Source: JAAFHI01 sp039793685
GTDB lineage: Bacteria; Acidobacteriota; Blastocatellia; Chloracidobacteriales; Chloracidobacteriaceae
Length of the DNA: 64,000 nucleotides
NCBI GenBank assembly: GCA_039793685.1
Contig: JBDRAL010000007.1
Location: 95,211-159,210, forward strand
Direction: 5' to 3'
Shown: positions 1 to 9,355 of the stretch, in pieces
Layout of the letters: every line of letters starts with the position of its first letter
How positions within the stretch are numbered: the first letter of the stretch is position 1
The notes under the pieces: generated by a model
The model's input: the letters and a program-made list of their open reading frames with translations, nothing else
Told to the model about the DNA's origin: nothing
The model's database searches: none
Translations under genes and position numbers: made by a program

Positions 1-626
1 ATATGTACATCGGGGAAAGCGAGCGCAAGCTCCACGAACTGTTCGAAACGGCCCGCCGCAACGCCCCCTGCGTCCTGTTTTTCGATGAAATCGACGCACT
101 CGGCCACAAGCGCAGCCAGATGCGCAACAACGCGGGCCGCAACACGGTCGTCTCGCTGCTTGCCGAACTCGACGGCCTCGACGGCAACAACGAAGGCGTG
201 TTCGTCCTCGCCGCGACCAACCACCCGTGGGACGTGGACGCCGCCCTGCGCCGCCCCGGCCGCCTCGACCGGATGGTCCTCGTCCTCCCGCCCGACGCCC
301 CGGCGCGGGAGGCGATTCTGAAAATGAACCTCGTCGGGCGCCCCGTCGGAGATGTGGATACGGCGTGGATCGCCAATAAAACCAATGAGTTCTCGGGTGC
401 CGACATCGCTCACCTGTGCGAATCGGCGGCGGAGTTCGCGCTGGAGGAATCGCTTGAAACCGGCCAGGTGCGCCCGCTCGTGACCGAGGATTTCAAACGG
501 GCGCTGCGCGAGGTGCGGCCGAGCATCCGCGCGTGGTTCGACACGGCGAAAAACTACGCGCTGTTCGCGAACGAGGGCGGGATGTACGACGAGTTGCTCG
601 CCTACATCAAGACCAACGGTTACTGA
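1..626 (+). CDS. AAA-family ATPase, C-terminal part (5' end outside window)
   Basis: The first complete codon is at 3; the true start and the Walker A motif lie upstream of the window. What is visible is the second half of a classical AAA module: YIGESERKLHELF before Walker B (VLFFDEIDAL), sensor 1 (LAATNHPWDVD), the paired arginine fingers in RRPGRLDR, and the sensor-2 helix (SGADIAHLCE). The C-terminal tail with VRPSIRAWFDTAKNYA resembles Vps4/SpoVK-like AAA proteins, which act as hexameric protein or complex remodelling machines in the cytoplasm. The substrate cannot be told without the N-terminal domain. The gene ends 148 bases before the histidine kinase, a gap with no repeat in it. Confidence 0.85.
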   Translation, partial: MYIGESERKLHELFETARRNAPCVLFFDEIDALGHKRSQMRNNAGRNTVVSLLAELDGLDGNNEGVFVLAATNHPWDVDAALRRPGRLDRMVLVLPPDAPAREAILKMNLVGRPVGDVDTAWIANKTNEFSGADIAHLCESAAEFALEESLETGQVRPLVTEDFKRALREVRPSIRAWFDTAKNYALFANEGGMYDELLAYIKTNGY

Positions 627-774
627 CCGAAGGCAAGGCGGAAAATTCGTGCTTAAAGATGGACGTTTCGGGTATCGTTTGGGCCGCTTGCGGTCAGGGC
701 CATTGATTACCCGACCGGCGGGCATCACGAACGCCATCACCGCCCTTTTGGTATTTTGAACAGGAACGGCAGGC

Positions 775-3351
775 ATGAATCCTTCCGGCAATCCGGAACC
801 GTTCGAAGGGGAATACGCCGCGCTGCTGCGCGATGCCCTGACGGACGCGACCGTCCCCTCGCTCCGTGATTTCGGTCTTCGGCTGGTCGGAGCCGGCGTG
901 CCGGTTTCATCCGCATGCCGACTGCATCAGCGCGCGCTGGCGCGGCTGATCGCCGAGATCCCCGGACTGGAGACGCAACGGGCGGGAGAAATTCTGGCGG
1001 AAACGTTGTCCGCCTACGACGACCTGCCCCGCGCGGAAAAACCGCCCGCCGAACCGCTCGTCGGCCCGCCCGCGTTTTTCCGGCAACTGTTCGAGGAGCA
1101 CCCGTTCCCGATGTGGGTGTTCGAGGAGTCGTCGCTGCGGTTTTTAACGGTAAACCAAGCCGCGATAGAGGTTTACGGGTACAGCCGGGAAGAATTCCTG
1201 ACCCGGACGATCCTCGATATCCGACCTGACGATGACCGCGACCGGGTCGTGGATTTTATCTTCAACCGGTCCACCGACCATCCGGCCAAGGGCGAATGGC
1301 GTCACCGGCTCAAGGACGGCCGGCTCATCGACGTGGAAATCTCCAGTCGCCGGTTTCTGTTCGAGGGAAGCCCCGCCCGGCTCGTCATCGCCCGCGACAT
1401 CACCGCCCAACGACAGACCCGCGAGGCGCTCGCCCAGAGCGAGGAGCGGCTGCGGCTGGCCGTCGAAGGGGCGGGCATCGGAACGTGGCATTGGGACCTC
1501 GTCACGAATGAAGTTTTCTGGTCTCCAATCTATCGAACCATTTTCGGTCATTCTCCGGACGAACCGGCCGAGTTTGATACTTGGACGCAACAGATTCATC
1601 CCGAGGACTTTCCGGAAGTCAACCGGACCACTCAGGCCGCGTTTTCATCTGCGGACGGTGCCTTCCGCCTCGAATATCGGTTTCGGCATTCCTCCGGTCA
1701 GTGGCGACAGGCGCTGGCGCGGGGGCAGGTGCATTTCTCGCCGACCGGAACGCCGCTCCGGATGGAGGGAATCGTTCTCGACATCACCGAACGGAAACAG
1801 GACGAAGCCCGGCTGCGGCTGCTCGAAGCCGCGATTTCCAACGCGAACGATGTGGTAATGATTACCGAAGGCGATGAAACAGACCCGCTGGAAGGAAAAA
1901 TCATCTACGTCAACCACGCCTTCGAGCGGGTGCTGGGATTTTCGCGCGAGGAAGCCATCGGCAATACGCCGCGCATGCTGCACGGCCCGGGGACGTCCGA
2001 GGAAACTCCGGCGGCCATCCGGCAGGCGCTCAAGGCACAGCAGCCGTTCACGGCGGAAATCCTCAATTACCGTCGGGACGGCTCCGAAATCTGGCTTGAG
2101 CTGGCCATCCAGCCGGTTCGGGACGAAACGGGCCGGTGTACTCACTGGCTCTCCATTCAACGCGACATCACCGACCGGCGGCGGGAGGAAGAGCGGCTGC
2201 GGCATTCGCAGAAGATGGAGGCGGTCGGGCAGTTGACCGCCGGTATCGCCCACAATTTCAATAACTTGCTGACGGTCGTTCAGGGGAACGCGGAACTGAT
2301 CGGCCGCCGGACGCCGATGAACGAGTCACTCGGCAGAAAAAAAGAGGCGATTCTGACGGCGGCGCAGCGCGGCGCGGACCTCGTCCGGCAACTGATGGTC
2401 ATCAGTCGGGGCAGTTCCGGCGCGCCGCGCCCGCTCAATGTCAACGCACTCGTCAGCGAAACGGGCAGCATGATCGAACGGATTCTCCCGGCCAACATCC
2501 GTTTTACGCTTCTGCCGTCGGAAGAACCGCTGTTTGCGACCCTCGACGCAGTTGAATTTTCACAATCTCTGCTGAATCTCATCGTCAATGCGCGTGACGC
2601 CATGCCCCACGGCGGCGACCTCACCATTTCGACCGGTCACCGCGAGGTTTCCGAGTCGAAGTTCAGCCGGGCCGGAACGGTCTTTCTGCTCGACCGTGAA
2701 AAAGTTCGTCCTGGACGCTTCGCCGAGGTGGTTGTCGCCGACACGGGAACCGGAATGACCGAGGCCGTCCGGCAACGCATTTTCGAGCCGTTTTTCACAA
2801 CCAAACCCGAGGGACAGGGGACCGGTCTCGGACTGGCAACGACCCTCGGCTTCGTTGCCGAGCGGGGAGGCTTCATCGAAGTCACCTCCGAAGTCGGCCG
2901 GGGAACGATTTTTCGTCTCCTGCTGCCGCTTTCGCAGCCGGCCCAACCGGCGCCAGCGCCGCCCAGACACGCCAGCGGTGTTTTCCCGGCACTGACGGTA
3001 TTGGTGGCCGAGGACGATCCGGCGGTCCGGCGGCTGGTGACCATCATCCTGGAAGAAAAGGGGTTCCGGGTTTTGACGGCCAAGGACGGCGCGGAAGCGA
3101 TCCGGGTGGCGACCGAGTTTCCCGAACCGATTCATCTGGTACTGACCGACAAGGCCATGCCGACGCTGTACGGCGACGCGGTCATCCGCCTGCTGTCGGA
3201 CCTGCGTCCGGACTGTCGTTTCATCCTCACCAGCGGCGCGCTCGGTCCGGCGGATTCCCTCCCGCCACGCGCCCACTTCCTGCCCAAACCGTTCGGGCGC
3301 GACGAACTCATCGATGCCATTCGCAGGGTCATGCTGGGACTTCCCGAATAA
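775..3351 (+). CDS. PAS-domain hybrid sensor histidine kinase with C-terminal receiver
   Basis: An 858-residue soluble kinase without a clear membrane segment. Three PAS domains start near residues 99, 218 and 345; each of the last two is followed by a PAC-like segment (DITERKQDE, DITDRRREE). The dimerisation and phosphoacceptor helix reads GIAHNFNNLL, placing the phosphorylated His at about 493. The ATP lid follows with the N box (NLIVNARDAMPHGG), G1 (VADTGTGM) and G2 (GTGLGLATTLG). The C-terminal receiver (LVAEDDPAVRR) has its acceptor Asp at about 792 in LTDKAMP. It is therefore an intracellular redox, ligand or energy sensor with an internal phosphorelay. No separate response regulator lies next to it, so the output partner is unknown. 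Downstream are TPR proteins and a kinase fusion that may share a signalling role. Confidence 0.93.
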   Translation: MNPSGNPEPFEGEYAALLRDALTDATVPSLRDFGLRLVGAGVPVSSACRLHQRALARLIAEIPGLETQRAGEILAETLSAYDDLPRAEKPPAEPLVGPPAFFRQLFEEHPFPMWVFEESSLRFLTVNQAAIEVYGYSREEFLTRTILDIRPDDDRDRVVDFIFNRSTDHPAKGEWRHRLKDGRLIDVEISSRRFLFEGSPARLVIARDITAQRQTREALAQSEERLRLAVEGAGIGTWHWDLVTNEVFWSPIYRTIFGHSPDEPAEFDTWTQQIHPEDFPEVNRTTQAAFSSADGAFRLEYRFRHSSGQWRQALARGQVHFSPTGTPLRMEGIVLDITERKQDEARLRLLEAAISNANDVVMITEGDETDPLEGKIIYVNHAFERVLGFSREEAIGNTPRMLHGPGTSEETPAAIRQALKAQQPFTAEILNYRRDGSEIWLELAIQPVRDETGRCTHWLSIQRDITDRRREEERLRHSQKMEAVGQLTAGIAHNFNNLLTVVQGNAELIGRRTPMNESLGRKKEAILTAAQRGADLVRQLMVISRGSSGAPRPLNVNALVSETGSMIERILPANIRFTLLPSEEPLFATLDAVEFSQSLLNLIVNARDAMPHGGDLTISTGHREVSESKFSRAGTVFLLDREKVRPGRFAEVVVADTGTGMTEAVRQRIFEPFFTTKPEGQGTGLGLATTLGFVAERGGFIEVTSEVGRGTIFRLLLPLSQPAQPAPAPPRHASGVFPALTVLVAEDDPAVRRLVTIILEEKGFRVLTAKDGAEAIRVATEFPEPIHLVLTDKAMPTLYGDAVIRLLSDLRPDCRFILTSGALGPADSLPPRAHFLPKPFGRDELIDAIRRVMLGLPE

Positions 3352-3467
3352 GAAAAGATCGCCCGACCGAAGGTTTCCAACCGAAGATTTCCGCGAAGCG
3401 GTGTTCAACCGGCCCAAAAGTCTTTATAAAAAGGACGGATTCGATTTTCTCCACCCCTTGAACGCCG

Positions 3468-4622
3468 ATGGACCACGCCGCCTCGACCGATGATTTCACC
3501 CGGAAGTACCGCCAGCTCTGCCGGCAGGCCGAGCGACTGGCCGAGGTGAAGCGCTGGGGGGAGGCGCGAAAAATCGCGCAGGACGCCATCCGGCTCAATC
3601 CGACGGACCACTACGCCTACTGTCTTTATTCCTACCTGCTGACCAAGAGCGACACGTCGCGCGGCGGGTTGCGCGAGGCGCTCGATTACGCCGAAAAAGG
3701 CATTCGCTATCGCCCGGAGGATGAATGGGGGTACCGGCTGCGGTCGGTCTGCCTGCGCCAGCTCGGCGACATTCCGGCGGCCATCGAGGCGGCGCGGGAG
3801 GCCGTGCGCTACGACCCTTACGAGTCGAAAACGCATTACGTCCTCGGCTGGGCGCTCATCGAAGCTCAGGCTTTTACCGAGGCCGAAGCGGTCAGCCGTC
3901 ATCTCGTGGAACTTGCGCCGGAGTGGAGTTCGAGTTTCTACCTGCTCGGCAGCGTCGCCCTGAAGCGGGGCCGCAATTCCGAGGCCGAAATTCATTTCCG
4001 CCGCGCGCTCGAACTGGAGCCGGACGCGCCCTACCTTTTGAACGACCTCGCCGTGGCCGTCGAGCGGCAGGGACGCAAGGCCGAGGCGGTCGAGCTTTAC
4101 TCGCTGGCATTGAAACTCTCGCCTGAGAGCGAACTGTACCGCGAGAACGTCCGGCAGGGGGTAACGAACCAGATCGACAAGAATCCGGCGGTCCTGTGGC
4201 CGGCGGGCGTACTCGGCCTCGGCGTCGCGCTGGTGCTGCTGGCCGTCCGGATGAATGTCCTCACGGTTCAGGTCCGGCTCGGCCTTGCCGTCGCGGGCGT
4301 GGCGGTCGCGCTCGGGGGCGGGTGGCTGCTCGGAGAAAAAACGAAGCGTCTGAAGGCCGGATTGAACCCGGTGGCGGCGGCGGTCTATGACGAGGCGCGA
4401 AAAAAGGAACAGCAGCGGGCGCGGGTGCAGCTCGCCGACTCGGGGATTCGGCTGGGGCTGGTACTGGCAACCGTGGTGGCCATCGTTTTATGGATCGGAC
4501 TGGCCGGAAAAGCGCTCGGCGGGTGGGCGCTCATCGGTATCCTCGCCATCGTCGGCGCGGCCATCTGGCTCTGGACGCGGATTCCCGATTCCAATGCCGC
4601 GAAGAAGAACGTGGACAATTGA
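3468..4622 (+). CDS. TPR-repeat membrane protein
   Basis: A 384-residue protein with tetratricopeptide helices over roughly residues 10-210 (for example GRNSEAEIHFRRALELEPD) and four hydrophobic segments near 241-262, 268-288, 325-345 and 348-368. There is no signal peptide, so the TPR part is probably cytoplasmic and tethered to the inner membrane through its C terminus. TPR domains bind other proteins; the partner is not known. It is the first of three same-strand genes (two TPR proteins, then an ATPase-kinase fusion), which suggests a scaffold for the kinase. The start has no obvious ribosome binding site; the next in-frame Met would lose the first helix. Confidence 0.85.
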   Translation: MDHAASTDDFTRKYRQLCRQAERLAEVKRWGEARKIAQDAIRLNPTDHYAYCLYSYLLTKSDTSRGGLREALDYAEKGIRYRPEDEWGYRLRSVCLRQLGDIPAAIEAAREAVRYDPYESKTHYVLGWALIEAQAFTEAEAVSRHLVELAPEWSSSFYLLGSVALKRGRNSEAEIHFRRALELEPDAPYLLNDLAVAVERQGRKAEAVELYSLALKLSPESELYRENVRQGVTNQIDKNPAVLWPAGVLGLGVALVLLAVRMNVLTVQVRLGLAVAGVAVALGGGWLLGEKTKRLKAGLNPVAAAVYDEARKKEQQRARVQLADSGIRLGLVLATVVAIVLWIGLAGKALGGWALIGILAIVGAAIWLWTRIPDSNAAKKNVDN

Positions 4623-4634
4623 ATTTGGACCGCC

Positions 4635-4674
4635 GACAATCCGTTCCATTCATTCGGTTTATCAGGTATCCGGA
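4635..4674 (+). repeat. 40-bp direct repeat, copy 1
   Basis: A 40-bp segment containing TTCCATTCATTCGGTTTATC sits just after the first TPR gene. A second copy at 5761-5800 follows the second TPR gene with about six mismatches. Both lie about 60-80 bases before the next start codon. Confidence 0.8.
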
Positions 4675-4733
4675 TATTTCGCCCGGCCCGTCGAAGCCCG
4701 ACAAATTTCAACATTCAATTTTCGGTAACACGC

Positions 4734-5696
4734 ATGGTTGATGCCAATCCTGATTCCCGGACCTACACTGAACTGTGCGACAAGGCGGAATATCTGATGG
4801 ATGTGAACCGCCATGCCGAGGCGGTTCGACTGCTCACGGACGCCGTCCGAGTCGCGCCCGACGCGGCGCGGGCATACATTCATCTGGCCTGGTGTCACCG
4901 AATTCTGAAAAATCCGTCCGATTCGCTCAAGTGCGTCAATCGCGCGGTCGAGGCGGAGCCGGAAAGCGCCTGGGCGCACCGGGTTCGCAGCCTCATTCTG
5001 TTCTGGCTCGACAAACCGGTCGCCGCCTTCGAGGCCGCCGCCCAGGCTCTCAATCTCGACATTGACGATGTCCAGTCCATTTACGTCTACGGACTGACCG
5101 CGCTGCACGCGGAGCGGAACGCCGAGACGCAGTCGGCCATTGAACGCCTGTTCCTCCTGGCCCCGGACTGGTACTCCACGCATGAACTGCTCGGCTGGGC
5201 CAATTTCCGCTGGAAACGGCCCAGGGAAGCTGAACGGGCCTTCCGGGAGGCGCTGGCGCGGAATCCGGAATCCGCCGAACTTCAAAACATCATCGGCGAA
5301 CTCTGCCGGGAATCAGGGCGCGTTCATGAAGGGACCCAATTTTTCGAATCATCCCTTCGGCTTGACCCGACCAATCGGCAAGTTCAGCAAAGCTTGCGCG
5401 ACAGTCAAAAAACGCTGACGCAAAACGATCCTTTCGCGCGGACCACAACATACGAATCGAGCGCCGGCCTGGATTTCGAAACCCAGCTCGGCGTCCGGCT
5501 TCTGTTCATCGTTGGATTCATTCTCGTCATCGGCTCGATGAGCCTGTTTGTTTTCGTTCTCGGAGCGATCCTTCTTGGCTGGCTGTTCTTTTTCTTTCGT
5601 GTTCGGGGATACAACCTCTTGAAATGGCCGTCGCGGAACGGCGAGACGCCCACGGAGTCCAAAATGACCTCCGGGAAATTTCTGAATCTGAAGTAA
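4734..5696 (+). CDS. TPR-repeat protein with C-terminal membrane anchor
   Basis: A 320-residue paralogue of the preceding TPR gene. The openings are alike (RTYTELCDKAEYL here, RKYRQLCRQAERL there). Helical repeats run to about residue 220, including RWKRPREAERAFREALARNPES. A hydrophobic region near 250-290 should form two membrane passes, followed by a short cytoplasmic tail. The tail ends just before a copy of the repeat that also follows the first TPR gene, so gene and downstream spacer were probably duplicated together. Likely role: membrane-tethered scaffold. Function is otherwise unknown. Confidence 0.82.
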   Translation: MVDANPDSRTYTELCDKAEYLMDVNRHAEAVRLLTDAVRVAPDAARAYIHLAWCHRILKNPSDSLKCVNRAVEAEPESAWAHRVRSLILFWLDKPVAAFEAAAQALNLDIDDVQSIYVYGLTALHAERNAETQSAIERLFLLAPDWYSTHELLGWANFRWKRPREAERAFREALARNPESAELQNIIGELCRESGRVHEGTQFFESSLRLDPTNRQVQQSLRDSQKTLTQNDPFARTTTYESSAGLDFETQLGVRLLFIVGFILVIGSMSLFVFVLGAILLGWLFFFFRVRGYNLLKWPSRNGETPTESKMTSGKFLNLK

Positions 5697-5760
5697 TTCC
5701 CTCGGACGTGGCGACCAACCCAATCCGAAACTGGCGGTGGACAAGAAGTCCGGAACGGTT

Positions 5761-5877
5761 GACAATTCATTCCATTCATTCGGTTTATCGCGTATCCGGA
5801 ATTCCGGACGCCGTCTGGAGATTTTGGGATTTCCGAAATTTCTCAATTCTCAATTCTCGATTCTCAATTTTCTCCGT
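5761..5877 (+). repeat. Direct repeat copy 2 plus CAATTCT tandem tract
   Basis: Positions 5761-5800 repeat 4635-4674. They are followed at about 5840-5872 by an imperfect tandem of CAATTCT/GATTCT units that runs up to the start codon at 5879. The reading frame is open through this stretch, but the translation looks like repeat sequence and not protein. Confidence 0.65.
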
Positions 5878-5878
5878 C

Positions 5879-7891
5879 ATGCCCATCGTCAATCCGTATC
5901 TGAACCGCGTCGCCATCCGCGACCACAGCCAGTTTTTCGGTCGCCGGAAAGAGGTATCGCGCATTTTCTCCCGCATCGGGGCGTCGCGCCCGCAGTCCAT
6001 TTCGGTGGTCGGCGACCGGCGCATCGGCAAATCGTCGCTGCTGCAATATCTTTTAACGCCCGAAATCCAGCGTCAGCATCTCGCGCGGCCGGACGAATAC
6101 GTCTTTGTTTTCTTCGATTTGCAGCAACGGCGAAATCTGTCGCTGAACGGGTTTCTGGAGGAATGGCTGACGGAAATCCGGCGTGTGCTGGGCGAAGGCG
6201 CGCCCGCCGCGCAGGGCAGTTTCGACGGCGTGCGGGCGGTGCTGGAACATCTTCGGACGGCCCACCGGAAACTGATCGCGGTGTTTGACGAGTTCGACAT
6301 CATCACCTCGAACCGGGCCTTCTCGGCGGACTTCTTCGCCTTCCTGCGGTCGCTCGCGAACAACTACGAAGTGGCCTACATCACGTCGTCGGGGCGCGAC
6401 CTTCAGGAACTCTGCCACACCGACCAGATCGCCGATTCGCCGTTCTTCAACATTTTCACCAACGTCTATCTGCGGCAGTTCAATGCGGAGGAAACGCGCG
6501 AACTCATCGAGCGTCCATCGGCGCTGGCCGGGATTCCGCTCGAAAGTTACGCCGACGAAATCCGGCGGCTCGGCGGCAATTTCCCCTTTTACATTCAGAT
6601 CGCCTGCTCAAATTACTTCGAGCAGTTGCAGGACGGCGCGCTCGACCGCCAGGCCATCGAGGCGCTGTTCGACGACGAAGTGCGGGGGCATTTCCGCTAC
6701 CTCTGGGAACATTTTTCGGAAGTCGAGCATGACGTCTGCCGCGCGGTGGCCGAAGGGCGGTCGCCCGCGAAGGAGCAGACGCACGTTCTGGAGGACTTGA
6801 AGCGCGCGGGGTACGTCATCGAGGAACCGGGCGGGGCGGTCCGGCTCTTTTCACACCGGTTTCTGCCGGTCGCGACCCGGCCCGGTCGCGGGGGCGCGAC
6901 ACCGACCGACGAATATCTCGTCAACGAAGTCCCGATCGAGGAAATCGAAATCCCGGCAACCGATCCGGCGCTCGATCCGTCGCGGTTGTCGGGCGACATC
7001 ACGCGGCCGATGTCGGCGTCCGAAAGCATGCGGAAGGTGCCGAAGCGGATTGACCATTTCGAACTTCAGGAACGCATCGGCGGCGGCGGAATGGGCGATG
7101 TTTTTCTCGCCAAAGACACCGAGCTTGGCCGCAAGGTGGCAATAAAGCTTTTGAAATCAAGACATGCGGGCGACGCCGAAACCCGGAAACGGTTTCTGCG
7201 CGAGGCGCGTACGGCATCGAGCCTGAACCATCCGAACATTGCCACGGTCTATGAAATCGGGGAAATCGGCGACGTGCCGTACCTCGTGATGGAATATCTC
7301 AAGGGCAAGACCATCAGCCAGAAGCTGCGCGAGGAAGGCCGGTTCCCGATTTCCGAGGTCGCGCGGCTCGGCGCGCAGGCGGCGCAGGCGCTCGCGGAAG
7401 CGCATGCGAACGGGGTCGTCCACCGCGACGTGAAATCGTCGAATCTGATGTTCGACAAGCACGGAAACATCAAGATGCTCGATTTCGGACTGGCGAAATT
7501 CGACCGGTTCGCCCGGCGCGGCAACGGTGAATCGGACGAGAGCCTGCCGCCCTACACCGACATCACCGAACCGGGGATTCTGGTCGGGACCGTCACCTAC
7601 ATGTCGCCCGAGCAGGCGGCCAACGACTCGGCGGCCTCGCCCGCGAGCGACATTTTCTCGCTCGGGGTTGTCCTTTATGAAATGACGACCGGACGGCTGC
7701 CGTTCGACGGGAAATCCTACTATCAGGTGATCGACGCGATTCTGCACGCGACGCCGACGCCGGTGCGCGACCTGCGCCCGGACGCTCCGCCGGAATTGGT
7801 GACGATCATCGCGCGCGCCCTCGCGAAAAGTCCCGACGACCGCTTCCCGCACGCCGATGAAATGGCGGCGGCGCTACGAGCGGTTCAATAG
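5879..7891 (+). CDS. ATPase-Ser/Thr protein kinase fusion
   Basis: A 670-residue protein. The N-terminal half is a STAND/AAA-like ATPase: MPIVNPYLNR opening, Walker A GDRRIGKSSLL near residues 45-54 and Walker B IAVFDEFDII near 132-141. The C-terminal half, from about residue 391, is a Hanks-type kinase with glycine loop IGGGGMGDV, the ATP lysine in VAIKLL, HRD in VVHRDVKSSN, DFG in LDFGLAK and YMSPEQ. It has no transmembrane segment. An open frame continues upstream to 5624, but those codons overlap the previous gene and repeat sequence, so the ATG at 5879 is chosen. It probably couples an NTP-driven sensing switch to phosphorylation. The two TPR membrane proteins before it may recruit it. 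The stop codon lies inside the repeat that follows. Confidence 0.88.
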   Translation: MPIVNPYLNRVAIRDHSQFFGRRKEVSRIFSRIGASRPQSISVVGDRRIGKSSLLQYLLTPEIQRQHLARPDEYVFVFFDLQQRRNLSLNGFLEEWLTEIRRVLGEGAPAAQGSFDGVRAVLEHLRTAHRKLIAVFDEFDIITSNRAFSADFFAFLRSLANNYEVAYITSSGRDLQELCHTDQIADSPFFNIFTNVYLRQFNAEETRELIERPSALAGIPLESYADEIRRLGGNFPFYIQIACSNYFEQLQDGALDRQAIEALFDDEVRGHFRYLWEHFSEVEHDVCRAVAEGRSPAKEQTHVLEDLKRAGYVIEEPGGAVRLFSHRFLPVATRPGRGGATPTDEYLVNEVPIEEIEIPATDPALDPSRLSGDITRPMSASESMRKVPKRIDHFELQERIGGGGMGDVFLAKDTELGRKVAIKLLKSRHAGDAETRKRFLREARTASSLNHPNIATVYEIGEIGDVPYLVMEYLKGKTISQKLREEGRFPISEVARLGAQAAQALAEAHANGVVHRDVKSSNLMFDKHGNIKMLDFGLAKFDRFARRGNGESDESLPPYTDITEPGILVGTVTYMSPEQAANDSAASPASDIFSLGVVLYEMTTGRLPFDGKSYYQVIDAILHATPTPVRDLRPDAPPELVTIIARALAKSPDDRFPHADEMAAALRAVQ

Positions 7892-7994
7892 CAGTTAGCG
7901 GTTAGTAGTTAGCGGTTAGTGGTTGGTCGTCTGAATCCGGGAAATGAAAAACCGACGACTAATCACTAACTGCTAACCACTAACTACTAACCGC
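7889..7994. repeat. Inverted pair of TTAG-type tandem repeats at a convergent junction
   Basis: Left arm 7889-7925 is built of GTTAGCGGTTAGTA-like units and begins with the kinase stop codon. Right arm 7958-7994 is its complement (CTAACCACTAACTACTAACC) and covers the stop codon of the opposite wecG-like gene. Together they can fold as one long hairpin in either transcript, so a bidirectional termination role is plausible. Confidence 0.85.
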
Positions 7995-8732
7995 TTGCCT
8001 TGCCACAAGCCACATAAACTTCGCATTTCCAATCAGATAGCGTCGCCAGAGGCGGCGGGGTTCGCGGATGAAACGGTAAAACCATTCCAGTCCGCATTTC
8101 TGCATCCAGCGGGGCGCGCGGCGGGCGCGTCCGGCGAGGATGTCGAGAACCCCCCCGACGCCGAGCGCGAATTTCGCTCCGGTGAGGTGGCCGAATTCGG
8201 CCAGCCAGAGTTCCTGCCGGGGCGATCCCATTCCGACGAGTAAAAGATCGGCATTCGCCGCACGGACGGCTTCCGCGACTTCAACCGATTGATTCCATTC
8301 GAAATAACCGTCGTGAACGCCCGCCAGCGCGAGGCCCGGGACGCGTTCCCGCAGGCGCGCGGCGGCGGCGGCGGCCACGCCAGGGCCGGCGCCAAGCAGA
8401 AAGACGCGCCAACCGTGGCGGACGGCGCGGGGAAGAAGTTCATCCACGATGTCGGGCGTGGCGACACGCTCGACGAGGCGTCCGGTGGGCAGCAGTGTTG
8501 ACGCCCACACGACCGACATGCCGTCGGCGGTCACGAATTCCGCCGTGGTGATGGCGCGATGAAAGTCGGGATGGTGTTCGGCTTCGACGAGAATGGCCGC
8601 GTTGACTCCGGCAAGGCGGGTGAATCCGCCCGTCCGGACGCGGCCTTCGATACGTTCGAGGGTTTCGGCGAGGGTCAGATTCGCGATCCGGATATCGGCA
8701 AGAACCGCCGCCGGCCGTGATTCATTCTTCAT
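7980..8732 (-). CDS. WecG/TagA/CpsF-family glycosyltransferase
   Basis: About 250 residues, the normal size for GT26 enzymes that transfer N-acetylmannosaminuronate or a similar sugar to a lipid-linked acceptor on the inner face of the membrane. Family marks: GVNAAILVEAEHHPDF, the TADGMSVVW segment, FLLGAGPGVA, VGMGSPRQELW and the C-terminal WMQKCGLEWFYRFIREPRRLWRR given here in part as GLEWFYRFIREPRR. The ATG at 8732 is preferred; an in-frame extension to 8792 crosses low-quality spacer sequence. It ends in AVSS, encoded by the repeat. It is the last gene of an rmlA-rmlC-wecG order, so it probably acts in exopolysaccharide or O-antigen assembly. Confidence 0.9.
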   Translation of the reverse strand: MKNESRPAAVLADIRIANLTLAETLERIEGRVRTGGFTRLAGVNAAILVEAEHHPDFHRAITTAEFVTADGMSVVWASTLLPTGRLVERVATPDIVDELLPRAVRHGWRVFLLGAGPGVAAAAAARLRERVPGLALAGVHDGYFEWNQSVEVAEAVRAANADLLLVGMGSPRQELWLAEFGHLTGAKFALGVGGVLDILAGRARRAPRWMQKCGLEWFYRFIREPRRLWRRYLIGNAKFMWLVARQAVSS

Positions 8733-8795
8733 TTCCGCCGTCCCTCGCTGACGCTCGGGATTCCATACCGGTGGCGGCGGAGTTCCGTTCATCCT

Positions 8796-9347
8796 TCATC
8801 CCTCAGCCTTCATCCTTTCAATGAGTTCCGCGAGACTCGGCAGCCGTTTGTCCTTTTCGGAAAGAATCGGATCGGCGACCGGCCAGGCGATGGCAAGGGC
8901 GGGGTCGTCCCACGCGGCCCCGATTTCGTCGGTCGGATCGTAGAGGTCCGTGCATTTGTAGAGCACTTCCGCCGTGTCGCTCGTCACGCAGAAGCCGTGC
9001 AGGAGGCCCGGCGGAACGTACATCTGGCGAAAGTTTTCCGCCGAGAGCGTCGCGCCGAACCACTTGCCGAAGGTCGGCGAGTCGGGGCGAATATCCAAAG
9101 CCACGTCGAAAATCTCCCCCGCGATGACCCGGACGAGTTTCCCCTGGGGACGGCGACGCTGGCCGTGCAGCCCGCGAAGCGTCCCCCGGACGGATTTTGA
9201 ATGGTTGTCCTGCACGAACGCCACATCAATGCCGCCGGCGGAAAACTTTCCGGCGTGGTGGGTTTCGAGGAAAAAGCCCCGTTCGTCGCGGAAAACGCGC
9301 GGCTCGACCAGAACGACGCCCGGAATGTCGGTTGAGATGAATTCCAT
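8796..9347 (-). CDS. rfbC: dTDP-4-dehydrorhamnose 3,5-epimerase
   Basis: 183 residues, the usual RmlC size. It epimerises C3 and C5 of dTDP-4-keto-6-deoxyglucose on the way to dTDP-L-rhamnose. Visible motifs: FRDERGFFLETHH, the catalytic His in RGTLRGLHGQ (the residue after the His-Gly is usually Phe-Gln), VRVIAGEIFDVALDIR, YVPPGLLHGFC and the Tyr-containing LYKCTDLYDP. Start at 9347 is set by AGGAGGTCCG directly upstream. It begins 8 bases after the rmlA stop, so both are co-translated. RmlB and RmlD are not in the window. Confidence 0.93.
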   Translation of the reverse strand: MEFISTDIPGVVLVEPRVFRDERGFFLETHHAGKFSAGGIDVAFVQDNHSKSVRGTLRGLHGQRRRPQGKLVRVIAGEIFDVALDIRPDSPTFGKWFGATLSAENFRQMYVPPGLLHGFCVTSDTAEVLYKCTDLYDPTDEIGAAWDDPALAIAWPVADPILSEKDKRLPSLAELIERMKAEG

Positions 9348-9355
9348 CGGACCTC

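Noticed and set aside
2560..3417. A 285-codon open frame on the minus strand over the histidine kinase
   Set aside because: Antisense shadow of the ATPase and receiver domains, which have all their motifs on the plus strand.
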